From positions 248,001-312,000 of the forward strand of contig MKTZ01000025.1 in NCBI GenBank assembly GCA_001898505.1: a stretch of DNA of 64,000 bases. The letters run 5' to 3'. Numbering within the stretch: the stretch's first letter is position 1; every line of letters begins with the position of its first letter. Positions 35,334-45,045 of this stretch are shown here, in pieces. This DNA comes from Sphingobacteriales bacterium 50-39. Its GTDB lineage: Bacteria; Bacteroidota; Bacteroidia; Chitinophagales; Chitinophagaceae. Under the pieces are notes generated by a model, which saw only the letters and a program-made list of their open reading frames with translations, was not told the origin of the DNA and made no database searches. A program made the translations under genes and the position numbers.

Positions 35334-38057
35334 TTATAGCCACTGATGGAATTTCCGGGTAAACCAGGTTTTGATCAATTGTGTCAGCAAACAGTAACTC
35401 ACCAATATTCCCAACAGCCAGGGAAAATAACTTGCCGGCAATGGTTCCATTTGCAGGCTTTTTGCGAAAGGCGAAAAGGGAATGAAAATGCCCACCGCCA
35501 TGATAGCCGTTGTGAGCGCCACGACGGGTGCAGTAGCCCAGCTCTGAACAAATGGTATCTTCCGGGTCCGGATCATGTGCACGATCAGCGTTTGGGATAG
35601 TAACCCCTCAACGAACCAGCCACTTTGAAAAAGATTTTGATGGGCAGGCGAATTAGCTTTGAATACATACCACAACAAGGCGTAGGTCGCATAATCGAAT
35701 ATACTGCTGATGGGTCCAATGAAAATCATGAATTTGCTGATCCCGCCCGCATCCCACTTGCGCGGCTTCTCGATGTATTCGGCGTCCATTCTATCCCAGG
35801 GGATGGAAATTTGGGAGATATCATAGAGCAGATTTTGCACCAATATCTGTACAGGCAACATAGGGAGAAAAGGCAGGATGGCGCTGGCACCCAGCATGCT
35901 GAACATATTGCCGAAATTGCTGCTCGCCGTCATCTTGATGTACTTAATGATGTTCCCAAATGTCCGCCGGCCATAGATGACTCCTTTACGCAGCACCATC
36001 AGATCTTTTTCCAGCAGGATAATATCTGCACTTTCTTTGGCAATGTCCACCGCCGTATCCACTGAGATACCCACATCCGCATCCCTCAGCGCAGCAGCAT
36101 CATTAATCCCATCACCCATGAACCCTACTGTATGTCCTTTCGTCTGCAGGACCTTCACTACCCGGCTTTTTTGCGCGGGGCTGAGTTTGGCGAAAATGCT
36201 GATCTGGTCAATGCGCTCCGTTAGTTCCTGATCGCTGATCCTTTCCAGCTCGCTGCCCAGCAAAACATTGTTGATAGGAATACCTACATCCCGGCATATC
36301 TTTTTTGTAACAATTTCGTTGTCTCCCGTCAAGACCTTGAGAGCGACCCCCAATTTCTGGAGGGCTTCGATAGACGGTCTGGCGGTTGTTTTTGCCGGAT
36401 CGAGAAAACCGATAAAACCGGCCACAATCATGTTGCTTTCGTCAGCGATCGAGTAGGTCAGCGGTCGCTCATCGAACTCCTTCACTGCCACCAACAGCAC
36501 CCTTAGCCCCTCCTTATTCAACTCCCTCGAAGTCTCTAAAATCGTCTGCCGCATGAAATCGTCTATGGGAATAATATCATCCATTTCGATCTGAAGCTGT
36601 TGATCTTCGCCCGGATCGAAGACACGTGGACATAGATTGAGCATTTCCTCCACTGCTCCCTTACAGATCAGCAGATGTTTGTGACCATGCTCCAGGATAA
36701 CAGACATGCGACGGCGCTGAAAATCGAACGGTATCTCATCTACCTTGCGAAAATCCTCCGCCCCTAAAGAATCATGCAGCTCTCCATGCTCCAGCACCGC
36801 CACATCCAGCAGGTTCTTCAATCCCGTCTGGTGATAACTGTTAAGGTAAGCCCATTTCAGCACCTCATCGTCTTCCACCCCGAGTACGTTCAAATGTCTT
36901 TCCAACACTATCTTATCGATCGTCAAAGTACCCGTCTTGTCAGTGCAAAGGATGTCCATTGCCCCAATGTTCTGGATGGCATTCAGCCGTTTGACAATCA
37001 CCTTTCGCTTGCTCATATTCACCGCACCCTTTGCCAGGTTGGCCGTGACAATCATGGGCAACATTTCCGGGGTTAGACCAACCGCAACCGCGATAGCAAA
37101 CAACAGAGCCTCCAACCAGCTACCCTTTGTGAACCCGTTGATCAGAAATACAAGCGGCACCATCACCAGCATAAATTTGATGAGCAACCAGCTTACGCTA
37201 TTGACTCCCCTGTCGAAACTCGTTTCTGCCCTTTTTCCGGTCACCGCCTTGCTGATTGACCCGAAATAAGTCTGACTGCCCGTCGTCACGATCACAACCA
37301 GGGCCGTTCCGCTGACCACATTGGTGCCCATAAAACAACAATTGTCCAGCTCCAATGGGGAACGATTATCCGCGTCGGCAATGGGGTATTCATTTTTTTC
37401 CACAGGCAATGCTTCCCCCGTCAGTACCGCCTGGCTTACAAATAAGTCCTTTGATTGTAATATACGGCAGTCTCCTGGAATCATGTCCCCGGCCGACAGA
37501 AATACGATATCCCCAGGCACCAGCTCTTTGATATCAAGTTCCCGTTTTCCCGGCCCCAGCACTCCGTTCCTGAGGACCGTGGAGGTTGTTTTGACCATGC
37601 TTTTGAGCTGCTCGGCTGCGCGGTTGCTTCGAAATTCCTGCCAAAAGCGCAGCAGGACGCTGAGCAAAACCATTATGGATACCACAATGATCGTCTTATA
37701 GTCGCGGTCACCAGGTGCCTCGGTCAGGACATCTGTGATCAAAGAAACGATCGCAATGACGACGAGAATGCCGATGAACGGGTTGACAAAAGCTTTTAAG
37801 AATTGCATATACCAAGCCGGGGCCTTATCATGCGCCACTTCGTTGAGACCAAAGCGCTGTTGTCTTTCCTGTGCCTGCTTCTCGGTGAGGCCTGACGCCT
37901 GCGTGTCGAGCATGGCAAAAAAATAGTTCTGTTCCGTGCGCGAGGCATTTTTCAGCTTGGTAGCCGCCGCTGCATCGATCTCCTGACCCCCTTTGCCCGC
38001 AGCGCTCCCATTGAAGGATAACAACTTATTTTTGGCCTCTCTGAAATATGTTTTCAT
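35334..38057 (-). CDS. mgtA: Magnesium-translocating P-type ATPase
   Basis: 907 residues, the usual length for MgtA/MgtB. Motifs: actuator LTGEALPVEKNEY, TM4 GLTPEMLPMIVTANLAKGAV (the MPEM-type signature of the Mg2+ group), phosphorylation site DILCTDKTGTLT, hinge VGFMGDGINDAAALRDADVG, and C-terminal TMs with MLPVQILVQNLLYDISQISI. It imports Mg2+ across the inner membrane when external magnesium is low. The preceding gene ends 1 base before its start. Confidence 0.95.
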   Translation of the reverse strand: MKTYFREAKNKLLSFNGSAAGKGGQEIDAAAATKLKNASRTEQNYFFAMLDTQASGLTEKQAQERQQRFGLNEVAHDKAPAWYMQFLKAFVNPFIGILVVIAIVSLITDVLTEAPGDRDYKTIIVVSIMVLLSVLLRFWQEFRSNRAAEQLKSMVKTTSTVLRNGVLGPGKRELDIKELVPGDIVFLSAGDMIPGDCRILQSKDLFVSQAVLTGEALPVEKNEYPIADADNRSPLELDNCCFMGTNVVSGTALVVIVTTGSQTYFGSISKAVTGKRAETSFDRGVNSVSWLLIKFMLVMVPLVFLINGFTKGSWLEALLFAIAVAVGLTPEMLPMIVTANLAKGAVNMSKRKVIVKRLNAIQNIGAMDILCTDKTGTLTIDKIVLERHLNVLGVEDDEVLKWAYLNSYHQTGLKNLLDVAVLEHGELHDSLGAEDFRKVDEIPFDFQRRRMSVILEHGHKHLLICKGAVEEMLNLCPRVFDPGEDQQLQIEMDDIIPIDDFMRQTILETSRELNKEGLRVLLVAVKEFDERPLTYSIADESNMIVAGFIGFLDPAKTTARPSIEALQKLGVALKVLTGDNEIVTKKICRDVGIPINNVLLGSELERISDQELTERIDQISIFAKLSPAQKSRVVKVLQTKGHTVGFMGDGINDAAALRDADVGISVDTAVDIAKESADIILLEKDLMVLRKGVIYGRRTFGNIIKYIKMTASSNFGNMFSMLGASAILPFLPMLPVQILVQNLLYDISQISIPWDRMDAEYIEKPRKWDAGGISKFMIFIGPISSIFDYATYALLWYVFKANSPAHQNLFQSGWFVEGLLSQTLIVHMIRTRKIPFVQSWATAPVVALTTAIMAVGIFIPFSPFAKSLQMEPLPASYFPWLLGILVSYCLLTQLIKTWFTRKFHQWL

Positions 38058-38058
38058 A

Positions 38059-38247
38059 CTAGCGCTTTTGGCTGATTTTTGAAAATATCAGTAATAGGAG
38101 GGTGACACTCCCCACAATCAGGTTGACCACCATCACCGAGTGGCCATGGATTGACCGGGCTCCGCTCCGGGCGCAATTGAAATCGATCAGGAAGACCATC
38201 AAAAAAACAGTCACCGTACTTACTATCCATTTACCCGCTCCATTCAT
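38059..38247 (-). CDS. Small two-TM membrane protein between mgtC-like gene and mgtA
   Basis: 62 residues with two TM helices (IVSTVTVFLMVFLIDF and VMVVNLIVGSVTLLLLIFSK) separated by a short Arg/His loop. The spacing is 15 bases from the mgtC-like gene and 1 base to mgtA, so it is certainly co-translated. Small membrane proteins such as MgtR and MgtS modulate MgtA/MgtC in enterobacteria, but this sequence is not recognisably related. A regulatory role for MgtA is inferred from position alone. Confidence 0.7.
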   Translation of the reverse strand: MNGAGKWIVSTVTVFLMVFLIDFNCARSGARSIHGHSVMVVNLIVGSVTLLLLIFSKISQKR

Positions 38248-38262
38248 AAGCGTATATTTACA

Positions 38263-38970
38263 TTATAAATCGTTTTCTTCTCCGACGACCTTCCAACTCA
38301 CCTCACTGATCCCCTGCTCGATTGTCAATCTCCCCGCCAGCCGCTCGATCTTGTTGTCTTGGTTACCAGCCGCAAATATCTCTGCATGGACCACCGAAAT
38401 GGAAGGATCACCGTTATCTGTACTCCTGAGTGAGCGGAGGATCAGCTGATTGTCATCGTTCATGAATTGCATTAGAAGCACTCTCACCTGGTTCTCTATA
38501 TCCTGCTTCATTCGGATGGTAAAGACATAGCAGAGTTGGGTAACAGCCTCTTTGTCGATCGGAAGGGCGCTGAGCTTGTTGCCAACAGGGCGAAGGATGA
38601 GATGGGACAGCAGGATGAAGAGTGTTCCGATAACGGCCTCGGAGAAATAGCCCATGCCTGCGAGCGAACCGATAGCGGCCGAGCACCAAAGTGTCGCTGC
38701 GGTGTTCAATCCCCGGACATTCATTCCATCTTTCATGATCACGCCAGCGCCCAGAAACCCGATACCGCTGACGATGTAGGACGCCACCCGGCCGTTAGCG
38801 TCACCACCGATCTTGACGGAAAGGACGATAAAAATGGCGGCACCAAGCGAAACGAGCGTATTGGTACGCAAGCCAGCCATTCGCTGTCGCCACTGGCGCT
38901 CCACGCCAATAGCCGCGCCTAACAATAAAGCAATAAGAAGACGTAAAGAAAACTGGAGGATGGTGAGCAT
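38263..38970 (-). CDS. MgtC/SapB family protein
   Basis: 235 residues from the ATG at 38970 (MLTILQFSLRLLIALLLGAA); 12 codons upstream are open but non-typical. Shows the family core of TM helices with GVERQWRQRMAGLRTNTLVS, IVSGIGFLGAGVIMKDG and VRGLNTAATLWCSAAIG, and a C-terminal ACT-like soluble domain (about 150-235). MgtC-type proteins support growth in low magnesium and influence the F-ATPase. First gene of the operon with the small protein, mgtA and the regulator. Confidence 0.92.
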   Translation of the reverse strand: MLTILQFSLRLLIALLLGAAIGVERQWRQRMAGLRTNTLVSLGAAIFIVLSVKIGGDANGRVASYIVSGIGFLGAGVIMKDGMNVRGLNTAATLWCSAAIGSLAGMGYFSEAVIGTLFILLSHLILRPVGNKLSALPIDKEAVTQLCYVFTIRMKQDIENQVRVLLMQFMNDDNQLILRSLRSTDNGDPSISVVHAEIFAAGNQDNKIERLAGRLTIEQGISEVSWKVVGEENDL

Positions 38971-39102
38971 ATCTTCTCCTTTTGGTTCCCCCTGACTGGG
39001 CTGCAAAAGGAGCGGTCCGGCAAGAAGGGAGATTAGTTAATATGTTGACTCCGTGAATGACTGTCGCTTGTCATACCGAACACTGTTTTGTTTAAAGTGA
39101 TG

Positions 39103-39172
39103 CAAAGTTAAAATTCTTTTATGCGGCGCAAACTTATTTCAATTAGAAAATAATTAGAAAATGATTATAAAG
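39103..39172 (-). promoter_or_regulatory. Promoter and tandem 11-bp regulator sites of the magnesium operon
   Basis: Read on the minus strand: -33 TTG at 39129-39131, 18 bases, -7 box TAACTTTG at 39103-39110. Ten bases upstream of the -33 element lie two exact tandem copies of AATTAGAAAAT (39141-39151 and 39152-39162, plus-strand reading), followed by the related GATTATAAA. Direct repeats with an 11-bp period just upstream of a promoter are the usual binding pattern of OmpR-family activators; the operon encodes such a regulator. The leader to the ATG at 38970 is about 125 bases long and might carry further control. Confidence 0.7.
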
Positions 39173-39232
39173 AACTTGCAATCCCGTTGCGAATTTTGTC
39201 AACTGAGCAGAGAATAAGCTACACGCCCTGTG

Positions 39233-41143
39233 TCATCGCCACCGATGTTGACCACGAGCGAAATGAAATTTTCGGCTCCAAGCGATGCCAAGGTATTGGT
39301 TCGATTTAAAAAGTCTTGCTGAATTCAAAATAAACAGTAATTCCGAACTCACATGGATCATTGCAGCTCCCATAGGTGACAACCATCCGCAAAAAGCCAG
39401 TACGATACCTATACTATCCACGATGACCGTGCCCCAAAAATTAAAGTGGATAACGTTCATCACTTGCCGACCAATACTCATAGCCACCGCCACCTTTAAT
39501 AGATTATTGGTAGGCAGGATCAGGTCCGCACTTTCAAAGGCAATATCGGTGCCCGCCCCCATCGCTACCCCAACCGTTGCTTCCACCAGGGCGGGGGCAT
39601 CATTGATCCCATCGCCCACCATCATCACCTTCCGGCCTTGGGTTTTCATTCGCTTAATGTACTCCAGCTTATCTTCTGGTAACATATCTCCAATGGCTTC
39701 ATCCAGGTTTAAAGCTCGACCCATCGCTTCTACCGCAGGACCCGCATCCCCTGACAATAGGCTTATGGAGGAAATGGAATAATCCCTGAATGCTGAAATG
39801 GCCGAACTCGCTTCCGGTCGTACCGTGTCCGCTATGGTTACGCCACCTACCAGCTTGGTTTTGTCGGCGATTAAGACAATCGAATATCCCCGACTTTTCT
39901 CATCTTCCATCAGATCCTGGGCAGCTTCCGGTACGTTGACCCCTTTCTCCTCCAATAAAACATTATTACCGATGTAAAATTCATTCCCATTCGCTCGTAC
40001 CGAAAGGCCCTTACCCGGCAGGTATTCTAAGCCTTCGTACGGGCGGGGATAAACATTTTCCTGTTTTGCTTTATCGAGGATACATTGCGCCAGGGGATGT
40101 TCGGAATGTTGTTCTCCCGTAGCCAATATTTGCAGCAATTGTTGTTCTGTCCTGCCATTAAAAGGAAGGATACCTATAACCTTCGGCTGGCCTAACGTCA
40201 GCGTACCCGTTTTATCCAGTACCACCGTATCGAGATGCGCAAGCTGTTCCAGGTAAATACCCCCCTTCACAATGATACCTTCCCTTGCGCAACGTCCGAT
40301 TCCGGCCAGGATCGCCAACGGGGTGCCCGCTGCCACACCACAAGCTCCCGCTACCACCAGGGCGGCAATCGTAGCGGTCATATTCCGCGTAATGATATAG
40401 GTTAAGACTGCCCCAGCTAAGGCAAAGTATACCAAACGCGCGGCCAATTTATCCGCTGTTTTTTCAATGGGGGCTTGCCCTTCCTGCGCGGCTTCGATGA
40501 CCTGGATAATCTTTCCAAATCTGGTTTCCCGGCCAATGCTGGTAGCTTTCAATTCCAGCACACCAGATTGGTTTACCGTACCCGCCAGTACTTCTTTTCC
40601 GGGTGTTTTTTCCACCGGCAAGGATTCGCCGGTAATTGCCGCTTGGTCTACAAAGCTGTTCCCCTTTGTAACGATCCCGTCAACCGGAATCCTGGTCCCC
40701 GGCCTAACGATTACTTGATCCCCGGGTTGTAGGGTATTGATGGGAACAGTCGTCTCCTTGTCGTCTTTCCGAATAGTGGCTGCTTGCGGCAGCAAATCCG
40801 CTAACTTCTTAAGCACATTGCGCCCATTATCTACGGTCAGGTGTTCCAATAGCTCCGCTACCAGGACAAATAAAGTAATAACCAGGCCGGTCCTATATTG
40901 ACTAATCAGGAGGGTAGCCAGAACAGCGATGGACATGGATAGCTCCATTGTCATCCTTCGTTGTCGGATAGCTTCAAATGCTTCCTTGAACATCGGAAAA
41001 CCGCCGATGAGGGTGGCCGCAATGGCTATAATATCGAAAGAGATAACTGCTTTCCAAACCCCTGAAAGGCTTATACCTAAAGCGATGCCAGTCGCGCCAA
41101 TACGGATCAGGTCCGCCTTATGGTGGAGATAAAACTGTTTCAT
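39233..41143 (-). CDS. P1B-type heavy-metal ATPase without N-terminal metal-binding domain
   Basis: 636 residues from ATG 41143; a -7 box TAAGTTTG (minus strand, 41167-41174) sits inside the longer open frame, so the upstream 37 codons are not translated. Actuator ITGESLPVEKTPG, TM motif GACGVAAGTPLAIL in place of the usual CPC/CPx, phosphorylation DKTGTLTLGQP, HSEHPLAQ (the HP motif of P1B pumps), hinge MVGDGINDAPALVEATVGVA. No HMA or His-rich N terminus. The ACGVAAGTP form occurs in a recognised subgroup whose metal is uncertain. Divergent from an AraC regulator. Confidence 0.88.
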   Translation of the reverse strand: MKQFYLHHKADLIRIGATGIALGISLSGVWKAVISFDIIAIAATLIGGFPMFKEAFEAIRQRRMTMELSMSIAVLATLLISQYRTGLVITLFVLVAELLEHLTVDNGRNVLKKLADLLPQAATIRKDDKETTVPINTLQPGDQVIVRPGTRIPVDGIVTKGNSFVDQAAITGESLPVEKTPGKEVLAGTVNQSGVLELKATSIGRETRFGKIIQVIEAAQEGQAPIEKTADKLAARLVYFALAGAVLTYIITRNMTATIAALVVAGACGVAAGTPLAILAGIGRCAREGIIVKGGIYLEQLAHLDTVVLDKTGTLTLGQPKVIGILPFNGRTEQQLLQILATGEQHSEHPLAQCILDKAKQENVYPRPYEGLEYLPGKGLSVRANGNEFYIGNNVLLEEKGVNVPEAAQDLMEDEKSRGYSIVLIADKTKLVGGVTIADTVRPEASSAISAFRDYSISSISLLSGDAGPAVEAMGRALNLDEAIGDMLPEDKLEYIKRMKTQGRKVMMVGDGINDAPALVEATVGVAMGAGTDIAFESADLILPTNNLLKVAVAMSIGRQVMNVIHFNFWGTVIVDSIGIVLAFCGWLSPMGAAMIHVSSELLFILNSARLFKSNQYLGIAWSRKFHFARGQHRWR

Positions 41144-41232
41144 TTTTTGACGGATGTGTTCAGATGCAAACTTACCACCAGCCAGCATGGGGAAATAGGT
41201 AAAAAGCAAACAATTTTCAGTACTTTTCCAAC

Positions 41233-42102
41233 ATGACAATGACCCGGTTACCAACCGATTTCCAGCTTTCCATCAAAGAATATCTTGCGGACAGTAGCCC
41301 ATTACACCGACATAATTATTTTGAATTGATCTATGTGCTGGAAGGCAGGGGTATTCACGTAATAAATGAAAATCAGTTTGCCTATGGCAGAGATGATCTT
41401 TTCTTACTGACGCCAACGGATAGCCATACATTTCAGACGCATGTCCAGTCTACCTTCTGTATCATTGATTTTACCGCTTCTTTTTTTGAAAGAGTTTCGC
41501 CCGTTGGAGAGGACAAGCCGGAACTAGGGTATTTTTTTAAGGAGCTGGAATACATATTTCAAAATGCCGCCAAATACCAGGGCCATATCGAAATGAACGA
41601 GGAAGACCGGACCTTCTCGGGGATGCTGGTTCGAAGGTTGATAAGGGAATGGGGTCAACAGGTATTTTTTAGAGAAATAGTTCTACAAAATCTTGTCTTT
41701 TTACTACTCAACATCATCGCCCGTTATGCTGCCGAAACCGGATTAGTTTCTTCAAAGGAAAAGACCGCCAATATGGCCTATGAGATGATATACTATATCC
41801 AGCACCATATTTATGACAATGACTGTATAACCCTGGATCAGTTGGCTAAACAGTTCCATCTGTCTAAGGATTATGTCGGCGCTTATTTCCGGACGCATAC
41901 GGGAAAGACAATAAAACAGTTTGTCCTTGACTATAAACTGGAATTGGCAAAAACGCGCTTATTACATAGCCGGTTAACTATTTCCGAAATTGCGGCAGAG
42001 TTGGGTTTTACCGACGAAAGTCATTTAAACAAGGCGTTCCGAAAGCAAACCGGCATGACCGCAAAGCAATACCGTAGCAAAAGGCCCTCAACAAATACCT
42101 GA
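41233..42102 (+). CDS. AraC-family transcriptional regulator with cupin domain
   Basis: 289 residues. N-terminal cupin (SPLHRHNYFELIYVLEGRGI) and two C-terminal helix-turn-helix motifs (ITLDQLAKQFHLSKDYVGAY and LTISEIAAELGFTDESHLNK, ending RKQTGMTAKQYR). It is divergent from the metal ATPase, with about 90 bases between starts, and likely controls that gene or itself (inference from arrangement). Confidence 0.9.
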   Translation: MTMTRLPTDFQLSIKEYLADSSPLHRHNYFELIYVLEGRGIHVINENQFAYGRDDLFLLTPTDSHTFQTHVQSTFCIIDFTASFFERVSPVGEDKPELGYFFKELEYIFQNAAKYQGHIEMNEEDRTFSGMLVRRLIREWGQQVFFREIVLQNLVFLLLNIIARYAAETGLVSSKEKTANMAYEMIYYIQHHIYDNDCITLDQLAKQFHLSKDYVGAYFRTHTGKTIKQFVLDYKLELAKTRLLHSRLTISEIAAELGFTDESHLNKAFRKQTGMTAKQYRSKRPSTNT

Positions 42103-42412
42103 AGCAGGTGATTCAACCCGAATCCATACTAATTTGTTGGGTTTGAAATTGAGTGTAAAAGTCTATTATTCGTTGGAAGGTGGCTCAGTTTGGTGTGGAA
42201 TATCCACTGCGATCTCTTTCACTACTGTTTTAACAAGGATTTATTGAAAATCAATGACTTTGTTAAGAGGGATAGCTATTAGTTGTATAGAAATCCATGA
42301 CAATGGGCTAACCGAATATGGCTCGATCCCACCTAGCTGCTGGCCTTTTCAGGTAACAAGATTTGGACTTTACAGGAAAGTCTCCTTGCAATATCTGACC
42401 GAATTTTGCAGC

Positions 42413-43315
42413 ATGAAAGCATACATCATCACAGGGCCAACTTCTGGCATTGGCTATGCCACAGCCCTTGAATTGGCAAAACACGGCGTAATCATACTCG
42501 TTGGTAGAAACCGTGATAAGCTAACCAGGGTACAAACAACTATTGAGGCCGCCGGGCAAAAAGCAGTACCGGTCGTATGCGATATATCTGATATGAAAAG
42601 CGTCAGCAACGCAGCACGACAGATCGTATCACTTGGCCTTCCTGTTGCAGGGTTGTTGAACAATGCAGGGATCATGCCGGCAAAACCTTCCAAAACTACC
42701 CAGGGCTGGGACAGTACATTTGCAACAAATCATCTTGGCCCCTTTGTTTTAACGGAGCGGCTTACATCTCACCTTCCCGAAGGGGCCAATATTGTTTTTG
42801 TCGCTTCCGCGATTGAAGACCCGGAGCGACGGCCTGCCAAAATAATGGGCATGAAAGGCGGCCGCTACATATCTGCCGAAGCAAGCGCGCGCGGCGAATG
42901 GAAGGCAGGTGGCTCTAAAATGCCGGGCATTGATGCATACGCCACGTCGAAGCAATGCATCCTGGCATCTGCCATGGCTTTTGCGCGCGAAGACAGGAGG
43001 CTGCATTACAATGCAGTAGAGCCGGGCATAACCCGTGGTACAAATCTTGGCGGCGAAAGCACCAATGCATTTTTGCGCTTTTTGTTTGGGCATTTGATGG
43101 CGATCGTTCCTCCTTTTTCCAAATACAGCAGCACTCCAAAAAAATCCGCAAAAGTCATAACCGGGATCCTGACTGATACATCAGGCAAAACAGGTATTTA
43201 TTTTGATGAAAAAGGCCGGCCAATGCTTGGCTCCGAATTGGTACGCGATACCGCTTTCCAGGACAGGGTTGTTGCAGAAACCCGTACCTTGTTGTCAACA
43301 ATGAATTATGGCTAA
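42413..43315 (+). CDS. Short-chain dehydrogenase/reductase
   Basis: 300 residues from ATG 42413; the frame is open 53 codons above but that part is not SDR-like. NAD(P)-binding TGPTSGIGYATALELAKHG, structural NNAGIMP, catalytic Ser in FVASAIEDP and Tyr-x3-Lys in DAYATSKQCILA. Closest in layout to protochlorophyllide-reductase/retinol-dehydrogenase-like SDRs. It overlaps the following AraC gene by 8 bases, so the two are one unit. Substrate unknown. Confidence 0.9.
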   Translation: MKAYIITGPTSGIGYATALELAKHGVIILVGRNRDKLTRVQTTIEAAGQKAVPVVCDISDMKSVSNAARQIVSLGLPVAGLLNNAGIMPAKPSKTTQGWDSTFATNHLGPFVLTERLTSHLPEGANIVFVASAIEDPERRPAKIMGMKGGRYISAEASARGEWKAGGSKMPGIDAYATSKQCILASAMAFAREDRRLHYNAVEPGITRGTNLGGESTNAFLRFLFGHLMAIVPPFSKYSSTPKKSAKVITGILTDTSGKTGIYFDEKGRPMLGSELVRDTAFQDRVVAETRTLLSTMNYG

Positions 43316-44084
43316 TTATCATATTGGCGTGGTCACGCCGGAACAATTTATCGCTGACCATACTTTTGCCTACATCATAAAAGGTGAAATGCACCTGTAT
43401 GACGGCAGTTATAGTCATGTGCTCAAATCCGGAGAATACGGACTTGCCAGGAAGAACCGTTTGATAAGGTTCAAAAAGGAAAGAGAAAATGGAGAGCTTG
43501 AAAAAGTGTTTGTCTTTTTTGACGAGCCCTTCCTCAGGCGGTTCGAGCAAAAACATCCAACAGCACTGACAAAATTCGTGTCGGCCGATACAGTTGTACG
43601 TATCCCCAGACATGATTTGATCCCGCATTTTATTCAGTCGCTGTTGCCCTATTATGATCACGGAAAAATAAGCGAACCCTTTGCGGATGTCAAGCGAGAA
43701 GAATTGCTCCTTATTCTTTTACAGGCACAACTTGGGCTGGCTGGTTTATTCTTTGACTATGGTATGCCGGAGAAAATAAACATCGAAGAGTTTATGAACC
43801 GTAATTTCAAATTCAATGTGGGCATTGACCGGTTTGCCTATTTGACAGGGCGAAGCTTATCGGCATTTAAAAGGGATTTTAAGCAAATATTCAATGATAC
43901 GCCGAATCACTGGCTCGTTCAGCGTCGCCTGCAGGAAGCCTATTTCCTGCTCAATAAAATGAGTAAAAAGCCCTCCGACATTTACCTGGAGTTGGGCTTC
44001 GAATCTTTGCCGCATTTTTCCTATGCCTTTAAAAAACGCTTCGGTGTCGCGCCAGCGAGGATTGGAACGATTAGCAATACCTGA
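43308..44084 (+). CDS. AraC-family transcriptional regulator
   Basis: 258 residues. An N-terminal cupin-like ligand domain (FAYIIKGEMHLYDGSYSHVL) and C-terminal double helix-turn-helix (FAYLTGRSLSAFKRDFKQIF, KPSDIYLELGFESLPHFSYA, FKKRFGVAPARIG). The start overlaps the SDR stop by 8 bases, which implies co-expression and control of the SDR gene. Confidence 0.9.
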   Translation: MANYHIGVVTPEQFIADHTFAYIIKGEMHLYDGSYSHVLKSGEYGLARKNRLIRFKKERENGELEKVFVFFDEPFLRRFEQKHPTALTKFVSADTVVRIPRHDLIPHFIQSLLPYYDHGKISEPFADVKREELLLILLQAQLGLAGLFFDYGMPEKINIEEFMNRNFKFNVGIDRFAYLTGRSLSAFKRDFKQIFNDTPNHWLVQRRLQEAYFLLNKMSKKPSDIYLELGFESLPHFSYAFKKRFGVAPARIGTISNT

Positions 44085-44264
44085 TAATTTTAATCTTATA
44101 ATAAGCCAGTAGAGGATATCTGGTGAAAAAAATGGCATGAAATTATGGTCAAGCATGACGCCACCGAATTTTCCACCACATGATTTGGTGACGATCGATA
44201 ACAAAAGTAGCTATCCAGGAGTGGCCTTTAAAATAATGTTCTGCACATTCGGAACTCATTTCCA

Positions 44265-44582
44265 TTATGCATGAGCCGTCTGCCGGGCTCTTGGCAGCTT
44301 AAAGTGCCGGATCGTCGAACGCTTGACCTTCCTTTCAGCGTGCCAAAGTTCGTAGTTCGTTTGTAAGTTGGTCCAAAAAGTGGCGCTGTTACCGAAAGCG
44401 GCGGAAAGCTTGACGGCCATTTCCGGGCTGATGCCGGCCCGGCCATTGACAACTGCGGACACATTGGCCCTAGTCATCCCGAGGCCCTTTGCAAGTTCAG
44501 AAATGGTCAAGTTGCGCTCATTCATGAACAACTCCCGCAAAACAGTCCCCGGATGTGCAGGGGGTAAGGCTCTTTTCAGCAT
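44265..44582 (-). CDS. higA: HigA-family antitoxin
   Basis: 105 residues with the HigA/VapI layout: HPGTVLRELFMNERNLTISE, helix-turn-helix LAKGLGMTRANVSAVVNGRA, GISPEMAVKLSAAFGNSATF and WTNLQTNYELWHAERK. It neutralises HigB and represses the operon. It starts 14 bases after the toxin stop, in the toxin-first order typical of higBA. It appears intact, unlike the toxin gene. Confidence 0.92.
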   Translation of the reverse strand: MLKRALPPAHPGTVLRELFMNERNLTISELAKGLGMTRANVSAVVNGRAGISPEMAVKLSAAFGNSATFWTNLQTNYELWHAERKVKRSTIRHFKLPRARQTAHA

Positions 44583-44596
44583 AGTATTTCCTTCTA

Positions 44597-44875
44597 TTAA
44601 TGATAATCAACATAATCGACATCGAATACTTCGCCTTTACTATACCGGAAGATAATCCGGTAGTTAGGGCTAACCTTGATTGACCAGAAACCGGCATAAT
44701 TGCCTGTCAGCATGTGGATGCCACCTCCAAGGGCTTTGATATCGTTTTCAGAGGCCAAAGCATCCAGGGCATCCAGAATCAGGGCAATTTTTGCCAAATA
44801 CTCTGCAGGAAGCTAAGATCCGTTCCCTTTTTCAAAGAAGAGGCGCAATCCTTTGTGAGTAATTGACTGTATCAT
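44597..44875 (-). pseudogene. higB: HigB toxin gene with an internal in-frame TAG
   Basis: From ATG 44875 the frame reads MIQSITHKGLRLFFEKGNGS, then TAG at 44813-44815, then without any frame change LPAEYLAKIALILDALDALA and on to the family core (IHMLTGNYAGFWSIKVSPNY, RIIFRYSKGEVFDVDYVDYH). HigB-like toxins are ribosome-dependent mRNA interferases of about 90 residues; the full reading would give 92 codons. The stop removes the first strand and helix. Either the toxin is dead, or a shortened 66-residue form starts at an internal codon. The antitoxin gene downstream is intact. Confidence 0.85.
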
Positions 44876-44901
44876 TTCAGAGGCAAGTCTTTTAATGTAT
44901 T

Positions 44902-44955
44902 GTGTATTGATACACGAGACAGTACAAATGTAGGAAATTTATTTAAGGATTACAA
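44902..44955 (-). promoter_or_regulatory. higBA promoter and palindromic operator
   Basis: On the minus strand: TTG at 44953-44955, 20 bases, TACATTTG at 44925-44932, a perfect Bacteroidota-type promoter. Between it and the toxin start lies the palindrome GTGTATTGATACAC (44902-44915; arms GTGTAT/ATACAC), the expected place for the HigA operator. Confidence 0.75.
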
Positions 44956-45045
44956 TTTTTGAAAACCAGAATATAGGTTCTATTTGGGGGACTGGATGCT
45001 TTGCCGTTTGGAGATTAGCATAAACAAGTATTTCTGCTTCAAAAG

